DNA of 64,000 nt from Bog-473 sp036489775 (GTDB taxonomy: Bacteria; Actinomycetota; Acidimicrobiia; Acidimicrobiales; RAAP-2), in contig DASXFC010000082.1 in NCBI GenBank assembly GCA_036489775.1, forward strand, positions 1 through 64,000, written 5' to 3'. Positions within the stretch are counted from its first letter, which is position 1, and each line of letters opens with the position of its first letter. Both the position numbers and the translations under genes were made by a program. The notes below the pieces were generated by a model. That model was given only the letters and a program-made list of their open reading frames with translations. It was not told the origin of the DNA and did not search any database. Below are positions 1 through 8,018 of this stretch, one piece after another.

Positions 1-516
1 GCCCAAAGTTCCGGGCCACCGGCCGCCGCCGCAGATCGGATCGAGGAGCGGGCTCGGTCGGCTGATTCGCCACCCGGCGGCGACTGCCTCCAGTCGTTCC
101 TCGATCACCCCGAGCTCCCATGGTGCAGAGGAACGGTCGGCTGAAGTTCAGGCGACTACATCCGACATTGCTCCAGTCGGGGTCACCCGGCCTGCCACCG
201 GCCACCGGCCACCGGCCGCCACGCCCACCCAGGTTGCAGCGGGATAGAGTCCAGGTAGGGATTCCGGCTCGCACCATCCGTCAAACGGCGTTTCCCCGAC
301 TAGCGACCGGGGTAACTACATGCGACATTCGCCAACCCGATTGTGAAGCAGGCGACCTCCCCTCCTCCTCCTCTTTAGTGGGCCGCAGCTTCGCAAAGGG
401 CGAAACGAGTGTGTGCCCGGGGGCTCGACGTGAGCTCCGTTCTCCTCACCCGAGGTAGGACATCCCCCTCCAAATCACTGCGAGGCCCCGGCGCGCCCCC
501 AATAGGGCCAGAGCCT
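1..516. other. Stretch without a supportable gene, left of pdxT
   Basis: I see no convincing gene here. An open frame on the plus strand (120-458) gives an Arg/Pro/Ser-rich translation with no recognisable motif and looks like a GC-rich chance frame. A 15-base word beginning ACTACAT occurs at 155-169 and again at 315-329 with one mismatch, and a short CCACCGG tandem lies near 195-215. In many actinobacteria yebC follows pdxT, but no yebC sequence is visible. Confidence 0.5.
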
Positions 517-1182
517 TCAGCCCGAGGCGGCCTCCACCATGGAGACGAATAACTCGTGCACCCGACGGTCCCCGGTCAACTCGGGGTGGAAGGACGAGGC
601 CAACACGTTTCCTCGCCGCACCAAGACCGGTATGTCGTCACCGTGCTCGTCGGACAGTCGGGCCAGTACGTCGACGCCGTCGCCCACCCGGACCACCCGT
701 GGAGCCCGGATGAAAACGGCCGGCATGGTCGAACCCTCTCCGAACACGACCTCACCCTCGAATGACGCCACCTGGCGTCCGAACCCGTTGCGCCGCACCG
801 CCACATCGAGGACTGCCCACGAGCGCTGATCGGGACGACCATCGAGCACCTCGGACGCCAACAGCACCAGACCGGCACAGGTCCCGAGCACCGGCACTCC
901 ATCTGCCAGCAGTTCACCCACGGCCTCGAACAATCCGGTCGACTCCAACAACATCGACAAGGTGGTGGACTCACCCCCCGGCAGGACCAACCCCTGCACA
1001 CCCCCCAGGTCACCCGGGCGCTTCACCAGCACCACGTCAGCCACGCCGATCTCGTGCAATGCACCAAGGTGCTCCCGCACATCACCTTGGAGGTTCAGCA
1101 CCCCGATGCGACGCCCCAAGGGCACAGGCACAGGCAAAGGCAAAGGCAAAGGCAAAGGCAAAGGCAAAGGCGCGTCTACCAC
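517..1182 (-). CDS. pdxT: Pyridoxal 5'-phosphate synthase glutaminase subunit PdxT
   Basis: This is the glutaminase of the PdxST complex. It releases ammonia from glutamine for PdxS to build pyridoxal 5'-phosphate in the cytoplasm. The class I amidotransferase signatures are present: PGGEST near residues 68-73, the nucleophile Cys102 in GTCAGL, and the His199/Glu201 pair in HPE. The GTG start at 1182 overlaps the end of pdxS by 7 bases, so translation is probably coupled. The first 22 residues are unusual: they are mostly Pro-Leu repeats encoded by a hexanucleotide tandem, ahead of the normal family start at about GVLNLQGD. A later GTG inside the repeat (PVPV) could be the true start. Function is secure; the exact start is not. 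Confidence 0.95.
   Translation of the reverse strand: MVDAPLPLPLPLPLPLPVPVPLGRRIGVLNLQGDVREHLGALHEIGVADVVLVKRPGDLGGVQGLVLPGGESTTLSMLLESTGLFEAVGELLADGVPVLGTCAGLVLLASEVLDGRPDQRSWAVLDVAVRRNGFGRQVASFEGEVVFGEGSTMPAVFIRAPRVVRVGDGVDVLARLSDEHGDDIPVLVRRGNVLASSFHPELTGDRRVHELFVSMVEAASG
1121..1171. repeat. Hexanucleotide tandem repeat in the 5' end of pdxT
   Basis: Two copies of GGCACA are followed by six copies of GGCAAA and a final GGC. Read on the minus strand the array encodes the Pro-Leu/Pro-Val run at the N terminus of PdxT. Because the unit is six bases, copy-number change would lengthen or shorten the protein without shifting its frame. Confidence 0.95.
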
Positions 1183-2063
1183 CCGCGATCAGCCAGGCGT
1201 TCCCCCACCGCGCCCAGTTCCAACCCCCGCATCGCCTCGCCCAACCCACGCGAGACCTTCGCCACGTGGTCGGCGTCCTCATAATGCGCGGTGGCCTCGA
1301 CGATCGCTTCCGCCATCCGGGCCGGGTCGGACGACTTGAAAATCCCAGACCCGACAAACACGGCCTCGGCACCCAGCTGCATCACCAGCGCAGCGTCGGC
1401 TGGCGTGGCAATTCCGCCGGCACAGAACAGCGGCACCGGCAGCTGCCCCGTCGAAGCAATTTCCTGCACCAAGCCAACCGGCGCCGCCAATTCCTTGGCC
1501 CAGCGGTACAGCTCAGCCGAATCGGCCTGGGTGATCGCCCGCAGGTCGCCCAAGATAGAACGCAGGTGACGCACCGCCTCCACGATGTTGCCCGTTCCGG
1601 CCTCACCCTTCGAGCGGATCATGGCCGCGCCCTCCGAGATACGTCGCAGCGCCTCACCCAGATTGGTCGCCCCACACACGAAGGGGACGGTGAAGCCCCA
1701 CTTGTCGATGTGATGCGCCTCGTCGGCCGGCGTGAGCACCTCGGACTCGTCGATGAAGTCGACGGCCAGTGACTGGAGGACCTGCGCCTCGGCGAAGTGC
1801 CCGATGCGGGCCTTGGCCATGACCGGGATGGTGACGGCGTCTTGAATCTCCTCGATCAGTGCCGGGTCACTCATGCGGGCCACTCCGCCGTCGCGGCGGA
1901 TATCGGCCGGCACCCGCTCGAGCGCCATCACCGAGGTGGCGCCGGCGTCCTCGGCGATCTTGGCCTGCTCGGCGTTGACCACGTCCATGATCACGCCGCC
2001 CCGCAGCATGTCGGCCAAGCCCCGCTTGACGGTGAACGTTCCTGTTTCGGCTGCGCCACTCAT
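1176..2063 (-). CDS. pdxS: Pyridoxal 5'-phosphate synthase lyase subunit PdxS
   Basis: PdxS is the synthase core of the deoxyxylulose-5-phosphate-independent vitamin B6 route. It condenses ribose 5-phosphate, glyceraldehyde 3-phosphate and PdxT-derived ammonia to PLP. At 295 residues it has the normal family length. Visible landmarks are the start region GGVIMDV (Asp27), the first catalytic lysine in VMAKARIGHF (Lys84), the second in IRSKGEAGTG (Lys152), and the phosphate-binding GGIATPAD and GSGIFKS segments. It lies directly upstream of, and overlaps, pdxT. The pair is the left remnant of the thrS-pgsA-pimA-pdx gene string that is otherwise spread across this window. Confidence 0.98.
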   Translation of the reverse strand: MSGAAETGTFTVKRGLADMLRGGVIMDVVNAEQAKIAEDAGATSVMALERVPADIRRDGGVARMSDPALIEEIQDAVTIPVMAKARIGHFAEAQVLQSLAVDFIDESEVLTPADEAHHIDKWGFTVPFVCGATNLGEALRRISEGAAMIRSKGEAGTGNIVEAVRHLRSILGDLRAITQADSAELYRWAKELAAPVGLVQEIASTGQLPVPLFCAGGIATPADAALVMQLGAEAVFVGSGIFKSSDPARMAEAIVEATAHYEDADHVAKVSRGLGEAMRGLELGAVGERLADRGW

Positions 2064-2109
2064 GGCGCCAGTCTACGAGGGTGGACCGGACCGGCTGACC
2101 GGGAACTTT

Positions 2110-2463
2110 TCAGGCGGACGAACCCGGTACTCCCTCCGAAGAATCGTCCGCTGCCTCGGCTGTCCCGGCTGCTTCGACGGCCTCGGCTTCGAAAGCCAGT
2201 CGGCGACCCCGATTCAGCAGTCGCCCGCAATTGGCGAGAGCAGAGAGGGCGAGCAGGAGACCCAGGACGACCACCAACCAGCCCACGCCACTCACCCCGG
2301 TGTGTCCGTGCGGACCGGTAGTTTGGAGTTGTTCACCGATGATGCCAACCACCAGACCGAGTGTTCCGCCAACGGCGCTCACGAAATAGAAACGACGATC
2401 ACGAGATGACAGAGCGACGATGGCGGTCCCCTTGGGCAGCTTGCCAGCCATCCGCGGCATCAT
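2110..2463 (-). CDS. Small membrane protein of unknown function, two transmembrane segments
   Basis: I do not recognise the family. The predicted 117-residue protein has a short basic N terminus, a hydrophobic segment around FVSAVGGTLGLVVGIIG, a His/Gly-rich loop (QTTGPHGHTGVSG), a second strong hydrophobic segment around WLVVVLGLLLALSAL, then a basic stretch and an acidic, Ala/Glu-rich tail. This suggests a small inner-membrane protein with a cytoplasmic tail. The frame stays open upstream. I placed the start at ATG 2463 because an earlier ATG at 2493 would share bases with the start of the divergent gene at 2492, leaving no room for promoters. Confidence 0.6.
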   Translation of the reverse strand: MMPRMAGKLPKGTAIVALSSRDRRFYFVSAVGGTLGLVVGIIGEQLQTTGPHGHTGVSGVGWLVVVLGLLLALSALANCGRLLNRGRRLAFEAEAVEAAGTAEAADDSSEGVPGSSA

Positions 2464-2491
2464 ACCGAGGTGGCCTTCATTGAATGGCCAC

Positions 2492-3892
2492 ATGACGCGT
2501 CGAGCCCGACAGGCCGCCGTCACCACCATCGCCACCGTCGCCCTCGTAGCCAGCTTCGTCCTCATCGCGCCCATGCCGGCCGACAGCGCCACCTCCCGCA
2601 CGCTTCTCACGAAGATGCACATCGTGGGTGGCCCGGTTGCCGCTCTCGGGAGCGTCGTCATTATCACGGCCGACAGCCATCACGACCTCCATCTGATCGG
2701 AGTGGCGCCTGATTCAGGACGGGTGATCTGGTCGCGGCCCTACGAGGAATCCCTCATCATCGCGGGACTGGCTCCCGCCGTGTATGTGGTGAACAACGTG
2801 GTGCTCGATATCTCGCCCTCCGCCAAGCCCGACAACCCGTCCGTCCTCATCGAGGGCATCAACGCCACGACCGGCGTCGTCGTCTGGAAGTCGCAGGCCG
2901 GACTGATCCTGGCCGACCAACCGCTGCCCTGCGCCGATAAGCAAGACTTCTGCGCCATCGAGTACAACGAAGACGGCTCGACCGCCATGGCCGTCATCAA
3001 TCCTTCGACCGGACACCTCAACCAAGCCCTGTCCGGACCCGCCCGTGCCCTCGATGACGACCTCTACCAAAGCGATGCCAGCACGCCGACCCTCGAGGAG
3101 TTCTCACCGTTCGGTGCATTCATCTGGACCACGAAGATCAGCGACCTCTTCGGTGCCGCCACCTACAACCCCGACTATGGCTGGGACTTCCTCCCCTTCG
3201 GGGGTAACGAGGTGGGCTCGGTCAGCTCGACTGTGCAGGGTCACAACTACGGCCTCGATGCCGCCAAGACGGTCGGCATCGACACCCTCAACGGGTCCGA
3301 GGCCTTTGCCCTCGCCGGTGAATTCCAGTGCGGAGGGAGCATCGAGGACCAATCGCCGGCCTTCCTCTGCCGTTACGCCGGCAACATGCCAACCCCGAAG
3401 AAGACCAAGAAGGCGAAGAAGGCCGCCGTCACCCTCACCCGTAGCTATGCCGGCATGTCGATGCAGCTCCAAGGCTTCAACCCCCAGACCGGTGCCATCA
3501 CGTGGACCGAGCCGGTGAAGGACGTCGCCGCGCTGTCAAATGGTCAGACCGAAGCCCTCGACGACACCCACCTCGTCGTCCAAGCAACCGGCGGACGCCG
3601 GGTCCTGCTCGACACCTCGACTGGGCAAACGTCCTCCATCAGCAAGGGCGAATCGTTCTGGTGTTCAAACTTCGAGCTCTTCAAAGTGGACGAGGACAAG
3701 AAGGCCAACGCGTCCGAAGTGCGAGTGGCCGGCGCAACGTACTCACCGTGTACCGCCAGCGGGCAGCCCTCCAGCAAGCTGCCCGGCACCAATCCCGCAA
3801 ACATCGGCGTCACCGTTGACGGCGTCTTCCTATGGCCGACACCACAGGGCCTGGCCCGCCGGGTGGTGGCCCAGGCCTCCGGCTTCGCCTAA
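2492..3892 (+). CDS. Secreted PQQ-like beta-propeller protein
   Basis: This 466-residue protein has a clear Sec-type signal peptide: MTRRARQ, then a hydrophobic core (VTTIATVALVASFVLIA), then a likely cleavage region after PADSA. The mature part carries repeated blade-like segments (for example GGPVAALGSVVIIT, GRVIWSRPYE, TTGVVVWKSQ, TGAITWTEPV) of the kind found in PQQ/quinoprotein-like beta-propellers. No catalytic site is recognisable, so a binding or structural role outside the membrane is the safest reading. A Lys-rich loop (KKTKKAKKA) sits near the middle. The start was chosen for the signal peptide; the frame is open further upstream to 2420. The 3' end is followed by a convergent transporter gene. 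Confidence 0.75.
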   Translation: MTRRARQAAVTTIATVALVASFVLIAPMPADSATSRTLLTKMHIVGGPVAALGSVVIITADSHHDLHLIGVAPDSGRVIWSRPYEESLIIAGLAPAVYVVNNVVLDISPSAKPDNPSVLIEGINATTGVVVWKSQAGLILADQPLPCADKQDFCAIEYNEDGSTAMAVINPSTGHLNQALSGPARALDDDLYQSDASTPTLEEFSPFGAFIWTTKISDLFGAATYNPDYGWDFLPFGGNEVGSVSSTVQGHNYGLDAAKTVGIDTLNGSEAFALAGEFQCGGSIEDQSPAFLCRYAGNMPTPKKTKKAKKAAVTLTRSYAGMSMQLQGFNPQTGAITWTEPVKDVAALSNGQTEALDDTHLVVQATGGRRVLLDTSTGQTSSISKGESFWCSNFELFKVDEDKKANASEVRVAGATYSPCTASGQPSSKLPGTNPANIGVTVDGVFLWPTPQGLARRVVAQASGFA

Positions 3893-3927
3893 ACCGCGAG
3901 CCAGGTCCGCCGGGAACACCGCACCAC

Positions 3928-4509
3928 CTAGCGCGCCGCTTCCCAGGCGGCGAATGCCGTCAACCCCAACAGGGCAACCGCAGTGACGATGCGGAGCGTC
4001 CGGATGTTGATGAAGCGCAAGAGGCTCTGCCCACCTATGACTGCGATGGCCGCCACCGTCCAGAGAGCGAGCAGCGCGCCCACGCCGACCGAAATAGGTG
4101 AGTGATATCGAGCAGCCAGGTTGGCCGTCAGGATCTGGGTCAGGTCACCCCACTCGGCCAAAAAGATGACGATGAAGGCGGTCGTAGCCACCTTGCGCCG
4201 ACTCGGTGCCTGCTCCGCAACGATCTCCTCGTCCTCCTTTTGCCGGGCTTCGTTCAGGGCCAAGCCGGCACCGACCAAGAACATGCCCGCCACGATGGCT
4301 GAGACCACTCGGTGCGGCAGGAGATGGAACAGAGCCACCCCGATCGTCACGGCGATGACGACGTGCACAGTGAAAGCCATCGCCGCTCCCAGCCACACTG
4401 ATCGCGGCTGTCCCCGGGTCGACATGACCAACGAGGCGAACATGGTCTTGTCCGGCAGCTCGCCCACGAAAATGATCGGGAAGACGGTGACCAGGACGGC
4501 GAAGTTCAT
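3928..4509 (-). CDS. GDT1/TMEM165 (UPF0016) family cation transporter, probable Mn2+ exporter
   Basis: The 193-residue membrane protein has the two signature motifs of the UPF0016/GDT1 family, one in each half: ELPDKT (about residues 17-22) and EWGDLT (about 119-124), on helices separated by a charged loop (RQKEDEEIVAEQ). Family members move Mn2+ or Ca2+ across membranes; bacterial ones (MneA/Mnx type) export manganese. The first motif has Pro in place of the usual Gly. ATG 4509 lies 6 bases inside a GTG and has a GGGGCGG stretch at suitable distance, so I prefer it. The neighbours give no metal-related context. Confidence 0.85.
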   Translation of the reverse strand: MNFAVLVTVFPIIFVGELPDKTMFASLVMSTRGQPRSVWLGAAMAFTVHVVIAVTIGVALFHLLPHRVVSAIVAGMFLVGAGLALNEARQKEDEEIVAEQAPSRRKVATTAFIVIFLAEWGDLTQILTANLAARYHSPISVGVGALLALWTVAAIAVIGGQSLLRFINIRTLRIVTAVALLGLTAFAAWEAAR

Positions 4510-4639
4510 AGGCACACCGCCCCACGACGCATTGATCCGATCAATACGGCTGCGTCAGCAGGGGCCAGAGTGGGGGGAGGCACGGCCCCATTGTGGCTGA
4601 CTCACCTGAACTGGCCCTGTATCGGTCGCTAGATTGCCG

Positions 4640-5470
4640 ATGGTGACCAGCCTGCCGTTGTCTGATCTGCCCGACGAAGAGAAGAGCCGACGAGCCGGCA
4701 GCTTCGGCGACGTGGCCGAACACTACGAAAATTTCCGCCCGGGACCTCCCAAGTCGGCCATCGAGTGGATGCTTGGTGGACGGGTATCCGCCGCCGTCGA
4801 CCTGGGTGCCGGCACCGGCGCCTGCACCCGCCTGCTGCTTGGGTACGCCGACGAAGTGACTGCAGTGGAGCCCGACGATCAGATGCGAGCCGTCTTGACC
4901 ACGGCCGTCCCCGGTGCGACGGCGCTCAAGGGCAAAGGCGAAGCCATTCCGCTGCCCGATGGCAGCGCTGACGCCGTCATTGCCTCATCGTCGTGGCACT
5001 GGATGGATCAGCTCCCGACCCTGCGGGAGGTCGCCCGGGTCTTGAAGCCCGGCGGCACGCTCGGGTGCGTGTGGACCGGGCCCGATCCCGACGGGGCCTT
5101 CATCACCCAGGCCCGCGCCTTGCTCGACACTGCGACGCCACCTCCCGACGCCGACAGCGATACATCGGTCACTGACCTTGTAATGAACGATGCCGGTCGC
5201 CCGGCATCGGTGCTCTCCATTCCGGATGATGGCAGCGTGCCGTTCACCCAACCGGCTTTCGAGACATTCCGCTGGGAACTCCCCCGGACCGCCGACGACC
5301 TGATCGGGTTGCTCGGCACCTTCTCCTGGGTGATCTTGATGGAGGAGGCAACGCGGCAACACCTCTTGAGCGAGGCCCGTCGCCTGCTCAGAGAACTCCT
5401 CGGCATCGAGGGCGATGTCACCGTCGACGTCACCTATCGGGCTGACGCCTGGCGTGCCACCCGCCGCTAA
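4640..5470 (+). CDS. Class I SAM-dependent methyltransferase
   Basis: A 276-residue methyltransferase of the Methyltransf_11 type. Motif I VDLGAGTG lies at about residues 53-60, the acidic residue that binds the SAM ribose at Glu77 (TAVEPDD), and motif III-like LKPGG around residue 138. The N-terminal SFGDVAEHYENFRP is typical of a broad actinobacterial group of uncharacterised methyltransferases. The substrate cannot be inferred. ATG 4640 was preferred to a TTG two codons earlier. The gene runs divergently from the GDT1 gene across a 130-base gap and is followed by a C-rich stretch before the next promoter. Confidence 0.85.
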   Translation: MVTSLPLSDLPDEEKSRRAGSFGDVAEHYENFRPGPPKSAIEWMLGGRVSAAVDLGAGTGACTRLLLGYADEVTAVEPDDQMRAVLTTAVPGATALKGKGEAIPLPDGSADAVIASSSWHWMDQLPTLREVARVLKPGGTLGCVWTGPDPDGAFITQARALLDTATPPPDADSDTSVTDLVMNDAGRPASVLSIPDDGSVPFTQPAFETFRWELPRTADDLIGLLGTFSWVILMEEATRQHLLSEARRLLRELLGIEGDVTVDVTYRADAWRATRR

Positions 5471-5514
5471 ACGGTCCCCACCCCCCACCCCCCAAACCCA
5501 ATACCCATTCTGCC

Positions 5515-5566
5515 TTGCCACAGCTTCGCCAGACCTCTATAGTGCTAGTTACCTAGTTAATTAGGT
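5515..5566 (+). promoter_or_regulatory. Sigma-A-type promoter with palindromic operator for the GntR/ABC operon
   Basis: TTGCCA (5515-5520) and TATAGT (5538-5543) are separated by exactly 17 bases. Just downstream, over the expected transcription start, lies the palindrome ACCTAGTTAATTAGGT (5551-5566), which fits a site for the GntR protein encoded next. A strong ribosome-binding site AAGGAGG (5585-5591) precedes ATG 5598. Repression by occlusion of the start site is inferred. Confidence 0.8.
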
Positions 5567-5597
5567 TGCACTGAAATTCGACCCAAGGAGGCGCCCC

Positions 5598-5999
5598 ATG
5601 ATCGAGTTCCACCTCGATGCCAGTTCCGGCGTCGCGCCCTACCTTCAGATCGTCCAGCAGGTCAGACGGGCCCTCAAGCTCGGATTGCTCCACATTGATG
5701 ACCAGCTCCCCACCGTCAAGGAAGTGGTGGCCACCATCGCCATCAATCCCAACACGGTCTTGAAGGCGTACCGGGAACTCGAACATGACGGGTTGGTCCA
5801 AGCCCGTCCCGGTGTCGGCACCTTCGTGCTGCGCACTCTCACTGATGCATCCACCGCGGCGCATGGTCCGCTCCGCCAGGACCTGCAGCGCTGGATCGCC
5901 AAGGCACAACGAGCCGGACTCGACGACGAAGGAATCGAGGCCCTCTTTAGGGACACGTTTCGATCCGCGCAAGAACGGCAAGAACGGGGCATCGCCTGA
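5598..5999 (+). CDS. GntR-family transcriptional regulator, YtrA subfamily
   Basis: A 133-residue regulator with an N-terminal winged helix-turn-helix of GntR type (PYLQIVQQVRRALKLG through TVLKAYRELEHDGLVQARPGVGTFV) and only a short helical C-terminal tail. That layout defines the YtrA subfamily, whose members usually sit at the head of ABC transporter operons and repress them. This is the case here: the stop codon shares a base with the start of the ATPase gene. The palindrome at 5551-5566 is the obvious candidate operator. The inducing signal is unknown; several YtrA systems respond to cell-envelope stress. Confidence 0.93.
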   Translation: MIEFHLDASSGVAPYLQIVQQVRRALKLGLLHIDDQLPTVKEVVATIAINPNTVLKAYRELEHDGLVQARPGVGTFVLRTLTDASTAAHGPLRQDLQRWIAKAQRAGLDDEGIEALFRDTFRSAQERQERGIA

Positions 6000-6919
6000 T
6001 GATCTCAAGCGTGACTAACGCCAGTCCAAGTGTCATCACCACCGATGGGCTGGGCAAGCAGTACAGGCGCAAATGGGCCCTGACTGACTGCACTCTCCAG
6101 ATCCCCGCGGGCCACGTCGTCGGCCTGGTAGGGCCAAACGGTGCCGGGAAATCGACCCTTCTCAACCTTTCCGTCGGACTTCTCTCCCCGACGGCCGGAT
6201 CCATCAACGTGCTCGATGCCCCGCCGGCCAGCAGCACCCAGCAGCTCAGCCGGGTTGGTTTCGTAGCCCAGGACACCCCGGTATTCGCCGACCTCTCCGT
6301 CGCCGACCACTTGGAGTTTGGAGCGCGCACCAACCCCACCTGGGATGCCGATCTGGCACGCCACCGCATCGACGAGCTCGGCATCGACCCCAGCCAACAC
6401 GCGGGCAGCCTGTCCGGCGGACAACGGGCCCAGCTGGCCCTCACCCTGGCGGTGGCCAAGCGACCTGAGCTGCTGATCCTCGACGAGCCAGTGGCCAGCC
6501 TCGACCCACTGGCCCGCCGTGAGTTCATGCAGGTCCTCATGGAGACGGTGGCTGACCAAGGCGTCAGCGTCGTGCTCTCATCCCACCTCGTCGCCGACCT
6601 CGAAAGGGTCTGTGACTACCTGGTGATCTTGGTTGATTCCCGGGTCCAAGTGGACGGTCCAATCGATGAGCTGCTGTCGTGCCACCACCGCTTGGTCGGG
6701 GCCCGCCGCGACGTGGGAGCACTCCCCAGCAGCCAAACCGTCATCGATGCCAGCCACACCGAGCGCCAAAGCACTGTCGTCATCCGGACTGACCAACCGG
6801 TGCTCGATCCCTCTTGGGAGGTCGAGTCGCTCGACCTCGAAGACCTTGTCCTGGCCTACATGCGCCGAGCCACCACCACACCGCGAGGGGAACGACCCAT
6901 GCTGAGCGTGCAGCAATGA
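5999..6919 (+). CDS. ABC transporter ATP-binding protein
   Basis: The 306-residue ATPase has all canonical motifs: Walker A GPNGAGKS near residues 45-52, Q-loop FVAQD, signature LSGGQ near 138-142, Walker B LLILDEP, and the switch histidine in SSHL. A C-terminal extension of about 90 residues after the catalytic domain resembles that of other YtrB-like ATPases. Its stop (TGA) overlaps the permease start as ATGA, so the three genes form a coupled operon with the GntR regulator. The exported or sensed compound is unknown. Confidence 0.95.
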   Translation: MISSVTNASPSVITTDGLGKQYRRKWALTDCTLQIPAGHVVGLVGPNGAGKSTLLNLSVGLLSPTAGSINVLDAPPASSTQQLSRVGFVAQDTPVFADLSVADHLEFGARTNPTWDADLARHRIDELGIDPSQHAGSLSGGQRAQLALTLAVAKRPELLILDEPVASLDPLARREFMQVLMETVADQGVSVVLSSHLVADLERVCDYLVILVDSRVQVDGPIDELLSCHHRLVGARRDVGALPSSQTVIDASHTERQSTVVIRTDQPVLDPSWEVESLDLEDLVLAYMRRATTTPRGERPMLSVQQ

Positions 6920-8001
6920 TCTGGTTGATCTGGAGGCAGTTCCGCACCCAGGCCGCGGTGGCCTTGGGCACTTTGGCTGTCATCGCCGTCATACTGATCA
7001 TCACCGGCCCGCACCTGCTCGACCTCTACCGGCAGGGCGTCCATGAGTGCAGGGTGAGCGGCGGCAACAACTGCAACAGTCCGGTGATCGGCCAAGACCC
7101 CATCCTCCGGGGCCTCCTCCTCGGACTGCTCCTCTTAGGTCCGATCCTCCTCGGGATGTTCTGGGGCGCACCCATGGTGGCCCGCGAGCTCGAAACCGGC
7201 GCCTACCGCCTGGGTTGGACTCAAAGCGCCAGCCGTACGCAGTGGCTGGCCGCCAAGATCCTGATCGGCGCCACCGCCACCGCCGCCGCTGCCGGGCTCC
7301 TGGTGTGGATCGTCGACTGGTGGTCAAGCCCGATTGAGGCAGCCGCCCCGGACCACTACACGCTGGCCATGTTCGGCATTCTCGGCATCACCCCGATCGG
7401 CTACGCCCTCTTCGCCTTTGCCCTCGGGCTCACCGCCGGCATGATCATCCGCCGCACGGTGCCCGCTATGGCTGTCTCGGTCGGCATCTTCACCGCCGTC
7501 CGCCTCATCGTGACCTACCAGGTGCGCCCTCGCCTGTTGCCGCCCGAACACCTCACGGCCGCCGCCTCGGCCACCTCGCTCTCGATCGGGTTGAGCCCTG
7601 CCGGCATCAGCGTCACCCCTATACCGCCCAACCTGCCCACCGCCTGGGTGTATTCGAGCACTCTCGTCGACAAATCCGGGCACCCACCCACCGCCGCCTA
7701 TGTGGACAAAGCGTGTCCCGCCTTGGTGAAGCTCGCGTCGAACCCCCAATTGTCACCACCCGGCGGCGGAGGCGGCCTCTTTTCAAGCAGCAAGGGCGCT
7801 GTGCACGTCCAGGGGGGCGGACCCAACGCGGCCTTCCAGAGCTGTACCAACGCGTTGGCCGGCAAATTTCACGAGGTCACCACCTACGAGCCCGGCAGTC
7901 GCTACTGGCCACTGCAGGGACTCGAGACCGCCCTGTTCGTCGTCCTGGGCGCAGCACTTCTCTTCGTTGCTTTCCGCTGGATGCGGAACCGGCTGGTCTG
8001 A
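6916..8001 (+). CDS. ABC transporter permease, ABC-2-like, partner of the preceding ATPase
   Basis: A 361-residue membrane protein starting MIWLIWRQFRTQAA, a common opening of actinobacterial ABC-2-like permeases in GntR-linked operons. Hydrophobic segments lie near the N terminus, around residues 70-90, 115-135, 145-165 and 170-190, and at the C terminus. A large extracytoplasmic domain of about 150 residues rich in Pro, Ser and Gly precedes the last helix. The start ATG 6916 overlaps the ATPase stop; the frame is open further upstream but that part is antisense-like Arg/Pro-rich sequence. Function is inferred from the operon and topology. Confidence 0.88.
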   Translation: MIWLIWRQFRTQAAVALGTLAVIAVILIITGPHLLDLYRQGVHECRVSGGNNCNSPVIGQDPILRGLLLGLLLLGPILLGMFWGAPMVARELETGAYRLGWTQSASRTQWLAAKILIGATATAAAAGLLVWIVDWWSSPIEAAAPDHYTLAMFGILGITPIGYALFAFALGLTAGMIIRRTVPAMAVSVGIFTAVRLIVTYQVRPRLLPPEHLTAAASATSLSIGLSPAGISVTPIPPNLPTAWVYSSTLVDKSGHPPTAAYVDKACPALVKLASNPQLSPPGGGGGLFSSSKGAVHVQGGGPNAAFQSCTNALAGKFHEVTTYEPGSRYWPLQGLETALFVVLGAALLFVAFRWMRNRLV

Positions 8002-8018
8002 TCAGCGACCGGGCAGTC

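Noticed and set aside
762..1772. 336-codon plus-strand frame over pdxT and pdxS
   Set aside because: It is antisense to two clear enzymes and its translation is Arg/Pro/His-rich noise.
4516..4639. Possible yybP-ykoY manganese riboswitch upstream of the GDT1-type gene
   Set aside because: A GTCAGC/GCTGAC stem exists on the minus strand, but the conserved GGGGAGUA loop and the partner docking loop of that class are not present in the right order.
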